This document shows positions 48,517 to 58,703 of a stretch of DNA of 64,000 bases, piece after piece. The notes under the pieces were generated by a model that saw only the letters and a program-made list of their open reading frames with translations, ran no database searches and was not told where the DNA came from. Source of the DNA: Tetramitus jugosus (lineage: Eukaryota; Heterolobosea; Eutetramitea; Acrasida; Vahlkampfiidae); the NCBI GenBank assembly GCA_937625935.1, contig OW569362.1, positions 310,001 through 374,000 of the forward strand. The letters are read 5' to 3'. Made by a program: the position numbers and the translations under genes. Numbering within the stretch: position 1 is the first letter of the stretch; the number at the start of each line of letters is the position of its first letter.

Positions 48517-49666
48517 ATGGATACCGAACTCCTCCAGTCCTATGTCGCCCTTTTGACACTTGCTCTCATACCAATTCTAATTGGTTCCTACATGTCACTC
48601 AAGCCTTCACAGGTAAGTCCCATTGTCATCATCATCATCATCATTTGATGATCAACTGCAAAAGTAGATTCACAAAACACATATTCACACTTAACAACAG
48701 ATTGATTCAATGACATCTGAAGATGCCTATCTCTTCCCAGTGTTTGGCTCTGTTGTTCTCTTTTCACTCTACTTGTGCTTCAAATTCTTGTCTACAGAGT
48801 GGGTCAATTTTATCATGAGTTCCTATTTTATGGTTCTTGGAATTGGAGCCATCACTACCTTTTTGCATCCAGTGTTGATCAATATTTTGCCATATGAAGG
48901 CATTGTAAAGAAGAAGCCAATTAGCTTTGTTGTTCCATTGTACGGTAAAGTAGAGATTCATGTCGTGGATTTGTTTGGAGGTGCGATTGCCACTGTGATT
49001 GGATTGATTTATTTGATGACAAAGCACTGGGTGGCCAACAATATTTTTGGCGAGTGTTTCTCCATTGTGAGTATTCAAATGATTCATTTGGGAAGCTTCA
49101 AGGTTGGAAGCATCTTGTTGATTGGTCTCTTTTTCTATGACATCTTTTGGGTGTTTGGTACGGATGTGATGGTGACTGTAGCAAAGTCGTTTGATGCACC
49201 AATTAAGGTTGTTTGGCCAAAGAGCGCTGGTTTTTCATTGCTTGGATTGGGCGATATTGTGATTCCCGGTATTTTTATTGCTTTGATGTTGCGATTTGAC
49301 AGATATTTGGCAAAGAAGAAGCCATCGACCCACAAGAGCAATGTCTACTTTAATGCTTGCTTTGCCGGTTATATTGTCGGTTTGGTGAGCACCATTATGG
49401 TCTTGCACATTTTCAGAGCTGGTCAAGTATGTCAACAAGTTTATTGCATTTCGATCCCATTTATGGTCCGTTTTCTAACACTTAACCACCTTTGTACTAT
49501 TTTTCTCTAGCCTGCTCTGTTGTATATTGTACCTTGTGTTCTCTCGTCTGTTCTCATTACAGCATTTGTTAGAGGTGAAATCAAGGAACTGTTTTCTTAT
49601 CATGATGACGATCATGCCAAGGAAGAAGGATGGAAGAAGGCATCCGCAAAGCAGAGTCAAGAATAA
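48517..49666 (+). CDS. SPP: Signal peptide peptidase (intramembrane aspartyl protease)
   Basis: SPP cleaves leftover signal peptides inside the ER membrane. Exons 48517-48612, 48701-49426 and 49511-49666 join in phase 0 to 325 residues with nine expected membrane spans. The catalytic aspartates are in FFYDIFWVFGTD and LLGLGDIVIPG (YD and GxGD motifs), and PALLYIVPC is the conserved PAL motif. The C-terminus (FSYHDDDHAKEEGW) resembles animal SPP after the last span. The upstream ATG at 48420 opens another frame overlapping this start and is discussed separately. The first exon encodes the first span (LLTLALIPILIGSYMS). Confidence 0.95.
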
Positions 49667-49923
49667 GTCTCTGTCGCTCCCTGACATGTTATTACTTGTA
49701 TCCCAGTCCACCTCACCTGGCATTTCAATTTTGTAAAATGTGAAAAATTTATGGTAGTTTCTCCGTTTTGTAAAAAGGAGACTGAAAAACCGCGACACGC
49801 AAAAACAACACCAAAAAAACTCGAGCACGAAAAAGCATTTTTCCCAGTAAGAATATAGTCAATTTGACAGTGTGTACGTTTGCCGCTAGAGTCTCCTTCA
49901 TCAACAACAAGTAACAAAACACA

Positions 49924-51189
49924 ATGCAAAAGCAAGCTTCATCCATCATACGACCAATCGTGTCACGTTGTCTATTCAATCATCGATCATCATCGATCGT
50001 CATAACGAACAACATTACCAACAACAACACAAAGCGTTCACTGTACACACCACTACCAGAAGACAACAAACCTAACCCAACAGAATCTTTCCCATGGCGC
50101 ACATTTACAATCCCTGCTTCGTACACCACATCCTATCACACCCCATTCATGAAGTCAGCTGCTACTGATTTGCACGTTGCAGCCTATAATCCAATGGGAA
50201 AGGCATTGAAACCACCACAACCAATCATTTTATTGCCTGGTCTCTGCACCAATCACACCATTTACAGCTCTCTTGCAAGAGAACTCAATTATCCATATGG
50301 TTTGCTTGCCATGAACTATCACTCTAGAGGTGAGAGCAAACCACAGAATTTGAGTAATGCGAACGAAGCTTTCAACTCTATCAAGAGTCACGTGTATGAT
50401 TTGTTGCGTGTTTTGAGAAGTTGTGAGCAGACACATGCTTTCCTCGTGGGTCACGGCTTTGGTGGATTGGTTGGACTGTTGGCCATGAAAATGTTTCCAC
50501 ATCGAATTTCTGGTATGGTGTTGTTGGACTCTGGATTCCCTGCAGAACGTGAATCGAGTGCTTCTGACGACGCAACTACTGCTGCGAATGAATTGGCTGC
50601 CAAGTTGAACCTACCAGAACACATTCTCTCTGGTTACATGAGAGAGTTGGAAATGTTGGTGGATGAAAGTGTAACTGCTGATCAATTGCGCGAGTCATTC
50701 TTTGGCAAGGATTGTGCCAACCAAGTGGACGCACAGGACTTTGCTGCCTATTCGCTAGAAAAGAGAGATGTGGCTGCTTTGAGAGCATCTGCCATGATGG
50801 ACTTGCAAAGTTTGCCAAGTGTCATGATGAACATGGAAGAGTTGTTCAAGTTGAGACATCCAATGCACATTGTGAGAGCTGACACTGGATTCCCATTTGC
50901 CGGTGTGGATCAAAAGCCATTGTTGGACGAGAAGGTTGCCAAGAATATGCAATCCGAGTTGAACATTAAGGACAGAGTTGTGACCATCAAGGGAGCTAAT
51001 CACTACTCACTGTTGACTGGAAAGAACGTGTCCGAAGTTGCCAAGGCAATTGAGAGTCTTGTTTGCCGATATGACATCCACTGGAGAATCAATGCTGAGT
51101 TTGAGTCATTGAAGGACGAAACACCTCAACAAAGAAGAGAAAGATTGGAGAAGCTCAAGAAGGAACAACAACAGCCACAACAGGAATAA
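49924..51189 (+). CDS. Mitochondrial alpha/beta-hydrolase-fold protein lacking the nucleophile
   Basis: A 421-residue frame. The first about 40 residues (MQKQASSIIRPIVSRCLFNH and after) are acid-free and look like a mitochondrial presequence. The alpha/beta-hydrolase core shows the oxyanion strand IILLPGLCTNH at about 101-111, the strand YGLLAMNYHSRGES, the nucleophile elbow region FLVGHGFGGLVGLLAM, an acid strand near MHIVRADTGFPF, and a candidate catalytic His in KGANHYSLL. In the elbow the usual G-x-S-x-G reads GHGFG: the Ser position is Gly178 (codon GGC). Hydrolase activity by the usual mechanism is therefore not expected. A Gln-rich tail closes the protein. It is probably a pseudoenzyme or carrier-type fold. 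Confidence 0.82.
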   Translation: MQKQASSIIRPIVSRCLFNHRSSSIVITNNITNNNTKRSLYTPLPEDNKPNPTESFPWRTFTIPASYTTSYHTPFMKSAATDLHVAAYNPMGKALKPPQPIILLPGLCTNHTIYSSLARELNYPYGLLAMNYHSRGESKPQNLSNANEAFNSIKSHVYDLLRVLRSCEQTHAFLVGHGFGGLVGLLAMKMFPHRISGMVLLDSGFPAERESSASDDATTAANELAAKLNLPEHILSGYMRELEMLVDESVTADQLRESFFGKDCANQVDAQDFAAYSLEKRDVAALRASAMMDLQSLPSVMMNMEELFKLRHPMHIVRADTGFPFAGVDQKPLLDEKVAKNMQSELNIKDRVVTIKGANHYSLLTGKNVSEVAKAIESLVCRYDIHWRINAEFESLKDETPQQRRERLEKLKKEQQQPQQE

Positions 51190-51468
51190 AGGAAAAAGTA
51201 ATCATCATTTTGAAGTCGGTGCCGAATTCTTGCCTGTACAGGTATTTCAGGTGTTGCCGGTTGACTTTTTTATCTCTGAGTTCGCCGAACGGGCAGAGCG
51301 TCGTAGTTAGCAAGGCGGTCATCTATTTTTTGTCGATGTCTTTTGGCAGTGGGGGCAGATTTCTGGCTGTTTTTGTTTTGAGCAAAGAAAGCTGCAAGCT
51401 AAACACAACCTTGCTTCTCGCCATTGTGTTTGTTGGTCTGCAACAGTTATACCCGAGAAAATATATCA

Positions 51469-53151
51469 ATGAGTGCGAGTGGCAACCCTCCTTTATCACC
51501 AGCACAAGCTGCTCCACACGATCACCAGATATCACCTCACGATAGTTCTCAGCAGGTCACTAGTGAAGAAGAGCTTACAACACCTTCTCACGACGATACT
51601 TCTCGCAAGAATCTTCCCTCCTCCCAGATAGGAGTCTCCACTGAGTCTGTCTCCGCGCCTAAAATGACTACTTCCCATTCCCGTGAGAAACATCATTTGA
51701 CCCCAATCGACATTTTAGTTAAAACACCAGAACAAGAAGCAGAACAAACAAATGAAGCTATGTCTGACTTTATAGATCAACAGAGTCAAGAAAGCTTCGA
51801 AGAAGCTGAAGAGCTTCTATCTCTTGGCAACAAACAGCACATCGATTCAGCTCGTCGAACAACAGAATTGAGCTTACCTCCAAATCAAATAATAGCTAAA
51901 GCATCGGCAGTTGAAGACCAAGCTCAAGCTTTTGAAGAGCAAGACGCTGTTCAGAGGGAATCAAGTCATGTGAGCTCTAAAAAGAAACGGAAACGTGCTG
52001 TTGCTGCTTCCTCAGAAGACTCTGATTACTATGATGAAGAAGAGGAGCTATATGAGGAGGAAGAGGAAGAAGAGATGGACCATGACTATGAAGAAACAAC
52101 GACTCATCTAAAGAAAAGAAGCAGAGGCAACAATGGTCAAGATTCTACATTGTCCAAAGCTCAACATGCTCCTGCTAAGAACAAGGTTGTTTCCAAAGAC
52201 GATCGTGAATGTTGTATTTGTCATGATCACATACCAAACAAGTGGCAATCCGTGTGGGTCACTGAACAGAACGTGGACCAATACAAGGAGTGCTTTGGAG
52301 CGAGCACAGGCTTCGATGGATCAAAAATTGGCAGAGCATGCAGAACATGTTACAATCGGTACTTTGCATTCATCAATGCCAAGAAGTATTCCAATGTTGA
52401 CTGTATTTGCTGTCTAAAACCACTCAGTAAGAGGTCCTATCCATTCAACTCCTTTGCTCACATTTATCGTACTCTATTTCCCCATTTATCAGAAGATACG
52501 ACTGAAGGAAGAGTGTGCACTACCTGCTACGATAAGGGATACAATGCCAGACAAGGTATTATCAAAGAAGAAGCAAAAACCAAGAAGAGTACAAATCGAA
52601 CAAGAAGTTCAAACACCAGTACTCAAAGTCAAGATCTAGATTACAGTGAAGCATCTATTCCTGCGAAGAGAACAAGGAGAACAACTGCTCAACAACGAGA
52701 AAAGCAGGAAGAGGAAAATGAGGATGGGTATGATGATGAAGAATCTCATGCAACAAATGGTATCAGTACGAAAGGAAAACAGAAAGAAGATGACACGGGA
52801 GGGAGTTCGTACTATACGAGAGCAAGAGAAAGAACGAAGAAACAAAACTTGCAAGTAACAAGAAATTCGGTACTAGTTCACCTCGAAGTGATACTACAAG
52901 CACTAGGGCAGAGATCAATCAATCTGCAAGTTGAGATCGAAAGAGGTGTTCATATGTCTGACTTGCATCACCTGCTGACCGATTCAGTCCCCATGATGAA
53001 GGGAGAAGAGCGAATAGTTATTACTTCAGTTGAGCATGATAGAATTGGGGAGCAAGTGGAGGTATTGCTCACTCAAAGGTGCTTAAAAAAATTTCCACTC
53101 ACTGATGGATGTACACTAAGGGCTTACATTTATAAGGCAGAAAACAAGTAG
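51469..53151 (+). CDS. Nuclear protein with tandem Cys-rich (zinc-binding-like) modules
   Basis: The ATG at 51469 gives 560 residues. An acidic, Ser-rich N-terminal 200 residues contain a nuclear signal (KKKRKRA) and a Glu run. Two related modules follow at about 245-360. The first has CCICHDHIPNKWQSVWV and later ACRTCYNRYF; the second has CICCLKPLSKRSYPF and later VCTTCYDKGY. Each keeps C-x2-C pairs about 40 residues apart, which would bind zinc. Basic Ser-rich linkers and a folded C-terminal 100 residues (SVLVHLEVILQALGQRSINL, EQVEVLLTQRCLKKFPLTDG) complete the protein. I do not recognise the family; a chromatin or nucleic-acid role is inference. Its stop is 37 bp from the convergent cyclase-like gene. 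Confidence 0.65.
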   Translation: MSASGNPPLSPAQAAPHDHQISPHDSSQQVTSEEELTTPSHDDTSRKNLPSSQIGVSTESVSAPKMTTSHSREKHHLTPIDILVKTPEQEAEQTNEAMSDFIDQQSQESFEEAEELLSLGNKQHIDSARRTTELSLPPNQIIAKASAVEDQAQAFEEQDAVQRESSHVSSKKKRKRAVAASSEDSDYYDEEEELYEEEEEEEMDHDYEETTTHLKKRSRGNNGQDSTLSKAQHAPAKNKVVSKDDRECCICHDHIPNKWQSVWVTEQNVDQYKECFGASTGFDGSKIGRACRTCYNRYFAFINAKKYSNVDCICCLKPLSKRSYPFNSFAHIYRTLFPHLSEDTTEGRVCTTCYDKGYNARQGIIKEEAKTKKSTNRTRSSNTSTQSQDLDYSEASIPAKRTRRTTAQQREKQEEENEDGYDDEESHATNGISTKGKQKEDDTGGSSYYTRARERTKKQNLQVTRNSVLVHLEVILQALGQRSINLQVEIERGVHMSDLHHLLTDSVPMMKGEERIVITSVEHDRIGEQVEVLLTQRCLKKFPLTDGCTLRAYIYKAENK

Positions 53152-53188
53152 GGATCAACAACAACTTTGGATGAAAGTTTGAGGACAT

Positions 53189-56100
53189 TTATTCCATGTT
53201 CATATCAGTTCTCTCTGTTTCGGTTTCAGAGGTTCGCTCATTGGAGAAAACTCTGCATCTATCGACAAGCTTTTGAGCTGCTACGTCATACGGATGGACA
53301 GTCAAATATCGAACGAGAATCTCGGAAGCTTCTTCATATTCTCGACGGTCATAGAGTTTGAAAGCCTTGATAAATTCAAACCATTTGTCATTTTCCTTTG
53401 GTACTTGTTGTTCTAATTCATGAGTCCATTCTTCAGTGTTTCTTGCTTCTCCTAACTCATAGAACAAGACTTCGTCCTTGAATCGATCCACAGGACGCAT
53501 GTAAAACTCATCCTTTGCTGCTTGATAAATGTCTTGAGAACACAGAATTCTGGTTCCCCATGTAGCATTGAGATTACACACTGACTTGGACATCGAGGTC
53601 GATCTACCAACAACAGTAAAGATCTTTGTTGCATCCGATCCAATATTACCATAGAATGAAGGACCACAAGCGACACCAATAAACATCTCCAATTGGGGTA
53701 ACCCCCTTGTTCTCCATCTATCCTGTAACTGAGTAATGGCCTTATGACATTTATCAGCAGCTCTTACTCCTCTAATTCTATGATCAGGTTGAGCGATCAA
53801 GGTATTCCAAGCGATGACAGCATCAGAGTGTGTATGGGATACAAGTTGAGCATTTGAATCTCTAACAATGTCCTTGATAGCTGTGAGTAGATCCTTTGTC
53901 GCTTCATTCACATCAGCTGGGGTGTACGATTCCAAGAGTTCCGACAATTCGGAGAAGTGAATAGTAAGTACTGTGATGGATCCGCTGACGAGACCAGAGG
54001 TCAACGCATTGGCAATGAGACCTTTTGAGTGATAGTTGGCGGAAGAGGCCGAGTACTTGGTGTCTGACATGTTGTCCGACATGGTTTTCAGTTCTACATC
54101 ACCAATCTTGTGAGATCCTTTAGATGATTTCTTTGAACCAGCTTGGCTCTCGGTTAGCAAGATTTCCTTATGGGCCACTTCAGTCTCAATCACAGCTAGA
54201 ATGTGTGAGGGAATAAATTGCCTAAATTGTTTGAGTCTAAGGGACATGGAACCGAAAGAGCGTTGCAGACTACGGATTTCAGAGAAAAACGAAACATCCT
54301 TCTCCAAACTCCTTTCCACTTCTTCGAGACGCAGTAGCTTGATGGTTTCAGCTAATGCAGCCAGCTTCTTCAGTGGTGACATGAAAAAAGTGGCAGAAAT
54401 AATAGAGATAACAACACCAGCGATTAGCAAAGCAACAGTAACACCAACCATGATTCCGACCGATCTCCTGAAATTGATGAAGAAAAGTGATCGAGGAACA
54501 GCTTGCAATACAACCCAATCTGCCCCGTATGGATCTTTAAATTCCCCAATATTAACATAGTACACATCGCCCTTATGACGGAAGCTACCGTATCCTTTGC
54601 CATTAACCTTATCGAAATAACGACCACCGAAAGTTGCTCTGCTATAATGAACCAATTTGTTCATGAGTTCGTTCACACTCGTTTCACCATTGTATCTTCT
54701 GGTGGAGGTGCTATTCATTGAATAAACTTCAACAAGTGGATCACTTGTACTGACCAAGTATCCTGTTTTCTTTTCAATAATGGCAATTGTGCTGTGTAAA
54801 TCTTCAGCTTTCTTCTTCAAGAAATAAGCAATGGCCTCTGTGGTAATATCACTGGCATACGAAGCCTCCATTGTGCCTGTCACTGGATCAATGAAGGGAA
54901 CGACGAATGACATGTACAGCATACCAGGGAACGATAGTTGGGCAAATGTTGTTGTCCAAACTGGTGTCTTGGATTGATTTGCAGCCTGATAATAGATTCC
55001 GAACTTGTCAAAGTAGCTCGCATTGGCTAGTCTTGGTGGAGTATTGTCTAAAATTTCATCAATAGTTCCTGTAAACAAGCTTGGAAGATCATAGAACTTA
55101 AATACATCAGGATTCTCAGTTGAATCAGCAAGTTGGGTGTCCTTTCCGTTTCGAGATATAGCAATGATTTGAGCTCCATCCCTCCTGAAGTAGAAGGCAT
55201 CATTAGTGAAATCAGATTCATTGAAAAGAATTCTCAGGTTGGCAAGTGTAAAGCCCAATAGGTCCCTTGAGTTAGTGGTATTAATCAAATTAGAAGAAAA
55301 GGCAGCTCCAGCACTCAATATAGACACAGTATGCATCTGCATTCTCGAGTCAATAAAGCTCATAACTTCATCAAACGAATGATCACGATCCTTTTTCGAA
55401 TTCTTGGCAACGTTCGATCCATGGAATCCCAATGAAATACCAGCCATACTAATCACACAAACCATAGCAATAAATGATAGGATAATAATCAGAATCGTTG
55501 TCATACTTCGAGAGATTTCAACGCAGCAATTAGTGTTAACTTCTTCATCGTGACGATTCACAGGCTTTAGAGAACCACCTGCATTCGACAAGGAAGCAAT
55601 CAAGTTCTTGTCTCCCGAATTGACTGCATATTGAAGTGCAGTTAATCCATTGGAATCGCCTTCGTTCAATTCTACCTCAGAGCACTCACAGAGGAATTGA
55701 CAAAACTCTCTTCTTGAATTCTTGACAGCAAGCATCAAGGGTGTGTCACCTCCCTTGTCAATCGTGTTTAAGAAGGAAGATATTTGACTCTGACTCAAAT
55801 CACCGAGCTTCATGTATCTCAACAACAGTAGTATATTGTCGATATGACCATCGGCACCACATCTGTGCAACAAATTTCTGTTGGAAATGTTGGTGTTTGT
55901 CACCATTCTTCCCAATCCGTTGTTAGCAGAGAAATGAGAAGCCAAGAACTGTACAATTTCTACATGGGCCATACAATTGAACAAGACATTTTCTTCGTCA
56001 TTGTTCTTTCTCAATGGTGAAGCACCCAATTTTTGGACAAGGAACTTTACGGCAGTCAAGTCTCCTTCTTCTGCCATAAAATGAAGTGCCGTGTTGCCCT

Positions 56101-56857
56101 TGGTGCCTCTTAAATTTACATCAATGGTTCTGAATGATGCCAATATCTCAACCATATGATAATGCTTGTTCTTGAGTGCCAACAATAATGGAAACTTGGA
56201 ATAGGAGTCCTTGGCATTGATATTCGCTCCTTTTGATAACAAGAAACCAGCAGCCTCTTCGCTATTTTGTGAAACAGCGTAATGGAGTGGTGTGGCTGAC
56301 AGCGAATCCAACACATCGACAGGTATCTTGTGTTGCAACAACAGTTCCATGCACTGTGGCTTGTTTCTCTGTGCACAAATGTGCATCAATGAGCAGTTAC
56401 AAGTGTCCTTGTCCTTTATTTTAGACAGGGGCACCGCTGCTGCTGTTTTTGAACCAGTGTTACTGCTACTGCTACCACCTAAATTGAGTGTGTTATGATG
56501 ATGATGGTGGTTGTTCTTAAGTGCCTGTCTCTCTAGAATATGATTCAAAAGTTGCAAAGACACTGCATCCGTTCCATTCTTGCACGCAAACAATATCTGA
56601 GCTTGTGAGTTTGGTAATTCTTCCATGAGAGGCAGCAATTCTTCGAATGACCGGTTGTCCTCTAGAACCGTCAAGGTAGGGAGCTGTTGTGACTGCCGTT
56701 GAGCATCCGAGCTTCTGTTGGTGTTCTGCACATTTCTACTCTGAAACTTTTGCTCAATGGAGTTAGTCCATTCTTGAACGACTTGGATAAAGGGTTTTCG
56801 CTCAGTTTTTCTTGAACTAGTTGCAACGCTGGCAGAGTTGGCAGTGTTGGAAACCAT
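53189..56857 (-). CDS. Ankyrin-Cache-HAMP-class III cyclase-like membrane protein, degenerate cyclase
   Basis: A 1222-residue frame without intron. Ankyrin repeats fill about 150-430 (ATPLHYAVSQNSEEAAGFLL, GNTALHFMAEEGDLTAVKFL, GDTPLMLAVKNSRREFCQFL). A first membrane span is at 452-477. A Cache-like extracellular sensor lies at about 495-790 (WTTTFAQLSFPGMLYMSFVV; YVNIGEFKDPYGADWVVLQA). A second span is at 798-825, then a HAMP-like helix. A class III cyclase homology domain is at about 955-1125 (SGSITVLTIHFSELSELLES; GPSFYGNIGSDATKIFTVVG). The first metal-binding Asp is replaced by His967. The second, Asp1012, remains. The GD-x-VN-x-A-x-R region reads GRSTSMSKSVC, so the transition-state Asn and Arg are missing. 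Catalysis is doubtful. Confidence 0.82.
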   Translation of the reverse strand: MVSNTANSASVATSSRKTERKPFIQVVQEWTNSIEQKFQSRNVQNTNRSSDAQRQSQQLPTLTVLEDNRSFEELLPLMEELPNSQAQILFACKNGTDAVSLQLLNHILERQALKNNHHHHHNTLNLGGSSSSNTGSKTAAAVPLSKIKDKDTCNCSLMHICAQRNKPQCMELLLQHKIPVDVLDSLSATPLHYAVSQNSEEAAGFLLSKGANINAKDSYSKFPLLLALKNKHYHMVEILASFRTIDVNLRGTKGNTALHFMAEEGDLTAVKFLVQKLGASPLRKNNDEENVLFNCMAHVEIVQFLASHFSANNGLGRMVTNTNISNRNLLHRCGADGHIDNILLLLRYMKLGDLSQSQISSFLNTIDKGGDTPLMLAVKNSRREFCQFLCECSEVELNEGDSNGLTALQYAVNSGDKNLIASLSNAGGSLKPVNRHDEEVNTNCCVEISRSMTTILIIILSFIAMVCVISMAGISLGFHGSNVAKNSKKDRDHSFDEVMSFIDSRMQMHTVSILSAGAAFSSNLINTTNSRDLLGFTLANLRILFNESDFTNDAFYFRRDGAQIIAISRNGKDTQLADSTENPDVFKFYDLPSLFTGTIDEILDNTPPRLANASYFDKFGIYYQAANQSKTPVWTTTFAQLSFPGMLYMSFVVPFIDPVTGTMEASYASDITTEAIAYFLKKKAEDLHSTIAIIEKKTGYLVSTSDPLVEVYSMNSTSTRRYNGETSVNELMNKLVHYSRATFGGRYFDKVNGKGYGSFRHKGDVYYVNIGEFKDPYGADWVVLQAVPRSLFFINFRRSVGIMVGVTVALLIAGVVISIISATFFMSPLKKLAALAETIKLLRLEEVERSLEKDVSFFSEIRSLQRSFGSMSLRLKQFRQFIPSHILAVIETEVAHKEILLTESQAGSKKSSKGSHKIGDVELKTMSDNMSDTKYSASSANYHSKGLIANALTSGLVSGSITVLTIHFSELSELLESYTPADVNEATKDLLTAIKDIVRDSNAQLVSHTHSDAVIAWNTLIAQPDHRIRGVRAADKCHKAITQLQDRWRTRGLPQLEMFIGVACGPSFYGNIGSDATKIFTVVGRSTSMSKSVCNLNATWGTRILCSQDIYQAAKDEFYMRPVDRFKDEVLFYELGEARNTEEWTHELEQQVPKENDKWFEFIKAFKLYDRREYEEASEILVRYLTVHPYDVAAQKLVDRCRVFSNERTSETETERTDMNME

Positions 56858-57550
56858 GATTTCTTTACAAAAGAGAAGGTATTAATGAGTTTGTTTGTTG
56901 GGTTATGTTGTGAAGTGCTGTGTGATAGTGTGAGAAATAGACAGTCAGGTGTCAATTGACGATGGTCTATTCCTCCTCCCGAGAAACAACCGAGTGACCT
57001 AGAAATGGAGCGGATGTGGCCATTGTTGGCAAATTTCGCGGCAAGAAAGTTGACAGAAGCGAATGAAAACGTAAAAGTCTCGAACTTTTGTGGTTCAGAT
57101 GAATAAATTTGTAAATGAAAAACGAAAATGGCTGTTGCCCACCAATGTGGAATGTTCGGATCCCTCGGGTTCGTTACCGTGACGGCTATTGGGTAATACA
57201 AGCGTCGCAAGTGGAGAAATAATCTTTAGAAAAATCAGGACGGTTTGGACATTACCGAAATTACCTCCGAGCATCGGAATTCGACATTATAAGCCTTTTC
57301 AATTGCGCAGCAACTACCGTATCGCTCAAGCGAGAAGAAGTGAAGCGTCAATAGTTGGCAACCCGCCAAAAAACAAGATTTGGTACTTTTCTCGCGCCAA
57401 AAAATAGTTACTCCCACAAAAACATCTCCGACAGAAGAAGTTTTTGTTTTTTTCGTTCACCAAAATCACAAAACTTGCAAAGAAAATTGATCATCGACAA
57501 TAAACAAAGCAAGCAACTAAGCAAATAAACAAACACATACAAAGACAAAG
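56858..57550. other. Divergent intergenic region, cyclase-like gene to PABPN1
   Basis: About 690 bp between two divergent starts. It contains short frames on both strands without conserved content. It presumably holds both promoters and 5' UTRs; the 60 bases before the PABPN1 start are A-rich with AAAC/AACA runs as seen before several other starts in this window. No RNA gene recognised. Confidence 0.45.
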
Positions 57551-58270
57551 ATGCCCAAGGTAACAAGCTCCGAAATGGACGAAATTGAAGCAGCACTCAA
57601 CAACAATGATGGTCTCTCCACCACCACGAGTACTACAGCTACTAGTATCAATCAACAACAAGCATCAGGAGGAGAAGAAGAAGCCAATGAGGACATGGAA
57701 AAGGAACTTCAGGCCATGAGACAACGAATGAGAGAAATGGAAGAAGAACAATCAAAAATTCAACAGATGCAAACTCAATTGGAAAAGGATTTGACTGGAG
57801 CAGGTATCGTTGATGAAGCAAAAGAAGATGTCGATGCAAGGAGTGTCTATGTGGGAAATGTCGACTATGAGGCTTCACCAGAGGAACTTCAAACTCATTT
57901 TCAAGATTGTGGGCCCATTAATCGTGTGACCATTTTGACAGACAAGTTTGGTAATCCAAAGGGATTTGCCTATATTGAATTTTCTGAGAAGGAAGCTGTG
58001 GATCAAGCAGTTTTGTTGGATGATTCAACATTGAGAGGAAGAACGATAAAGGTCAATGCAAAGAGAACCAATGTACCTGGTATGTCATTGAGAGGAAGAG
58101 GTAGAGGTGCTGTTGCAGGTGGAGGAGGAGGTTTCAGAGGAGCATACAGAGGAGGTGGTTATTCTCGTCCAGCACCAAGAGGAGCATACAGAGGTGCTTT
58201 TGGAAGAGGACGGGGTCGTGGAGGTGGTCCACCAAGAGGTCGTGGTGGCTATCATCCTTATTCGAGCTAA
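57551..58270 (+). CDS. PABPN1: Nuclear poly(A)-binding protein (PABPN1/Pab2)
   Basis: PABPN1 binds growing poly(A) tails in the nucleus and controls their length. The 239 residues follow the family order: an acidic N-terminus, a coiled-coil at about 48-85 ([20 protein letters not shown]), a single RRM at about 97-172 with RNP2 VYVGNV and RNP1 KGFAYIEF, and an Arg/Gly-rich tail ([30 protein letters not shown]) that is a methylation and import target. Human PABPN1 has 306 residues; the shortening is in the N-terminus. No intron. Confidence 0.95.
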   Translation: MPKVTSSEMDEIEAALNNNDGLSTTTSTTATSINQQQASGGEEEANEDMEKELQAMRQRMREMEEEQSKIQQMQTQLEKDLTGAGIVDEAKEDVDARSVYVGNVDYEASPEELQTHFQDCGPINRVTILTDKFGNPKGFAYIEFSEKEAVDQAVLLDDSTLRGRTIKVNAKRTNVPGMSLRGRGRGAVAGGGGGFRGAYRGGGYSRPAPRGAYRGAFGRGRGRGGGPPRGRGGYHPYSS

Positions 58271-58703
58271 ATGATGATGACGACGATCAGTGTTCAGAAG
58301 AATATATATGTTTCTATCATCATTTTAAATATATATTTTGGAAGAAGAGTGTGGATGACAAGTGGTATATATGTGTGTGTGTGTGTGTATGCTGAAGAAG
58401 GAGGAGACGATGATAGGTGGAAGATTGAATTTTTTTATTATTTCGAGTGTTTATGAAAGGTGAGCGATTGACTACAGCAATTGATTTTGTTTGTGAATTG
58501 TCACGAGAGACAACTGGAAGAAAAAGAAGCTTTATCTTTAGGGCTATAGAATGAGAGTCTCGTGTGATTTCTTGTGTGCGTGCTGGTTGTATTTGATGAT
58601 AAATAAAAAGAGAAAAAGTATGAAATAGTTGTCGGGATGATTTGTTATTGTTCTGATGAGAACACAGAGTGTCTATTTACTGGTTGTGACCGATGGTTAC
58701 TAT
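58271..58703. other. Intergenic region between convergent PABPN1 and golgin-84 genes
   Basis: About 430 bp of 3' flanks. It includes a TA/TG-rich stretch with a (TG)n microsatellite at about 58370-58388 and an AATAAA at about 58601-58606, a plausible polyadenylation signal on the plus strand. No gene is recognised. Confidence 0.5.
58370..58388. repeat. (TG)n microsatellite
   Basis: A run of nine or so TG dinucleotides following a short TA run, in the 3' flank of the PABPN1 gene. Likely length-variable and usable as a strain marker. Confidence 0.85.
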
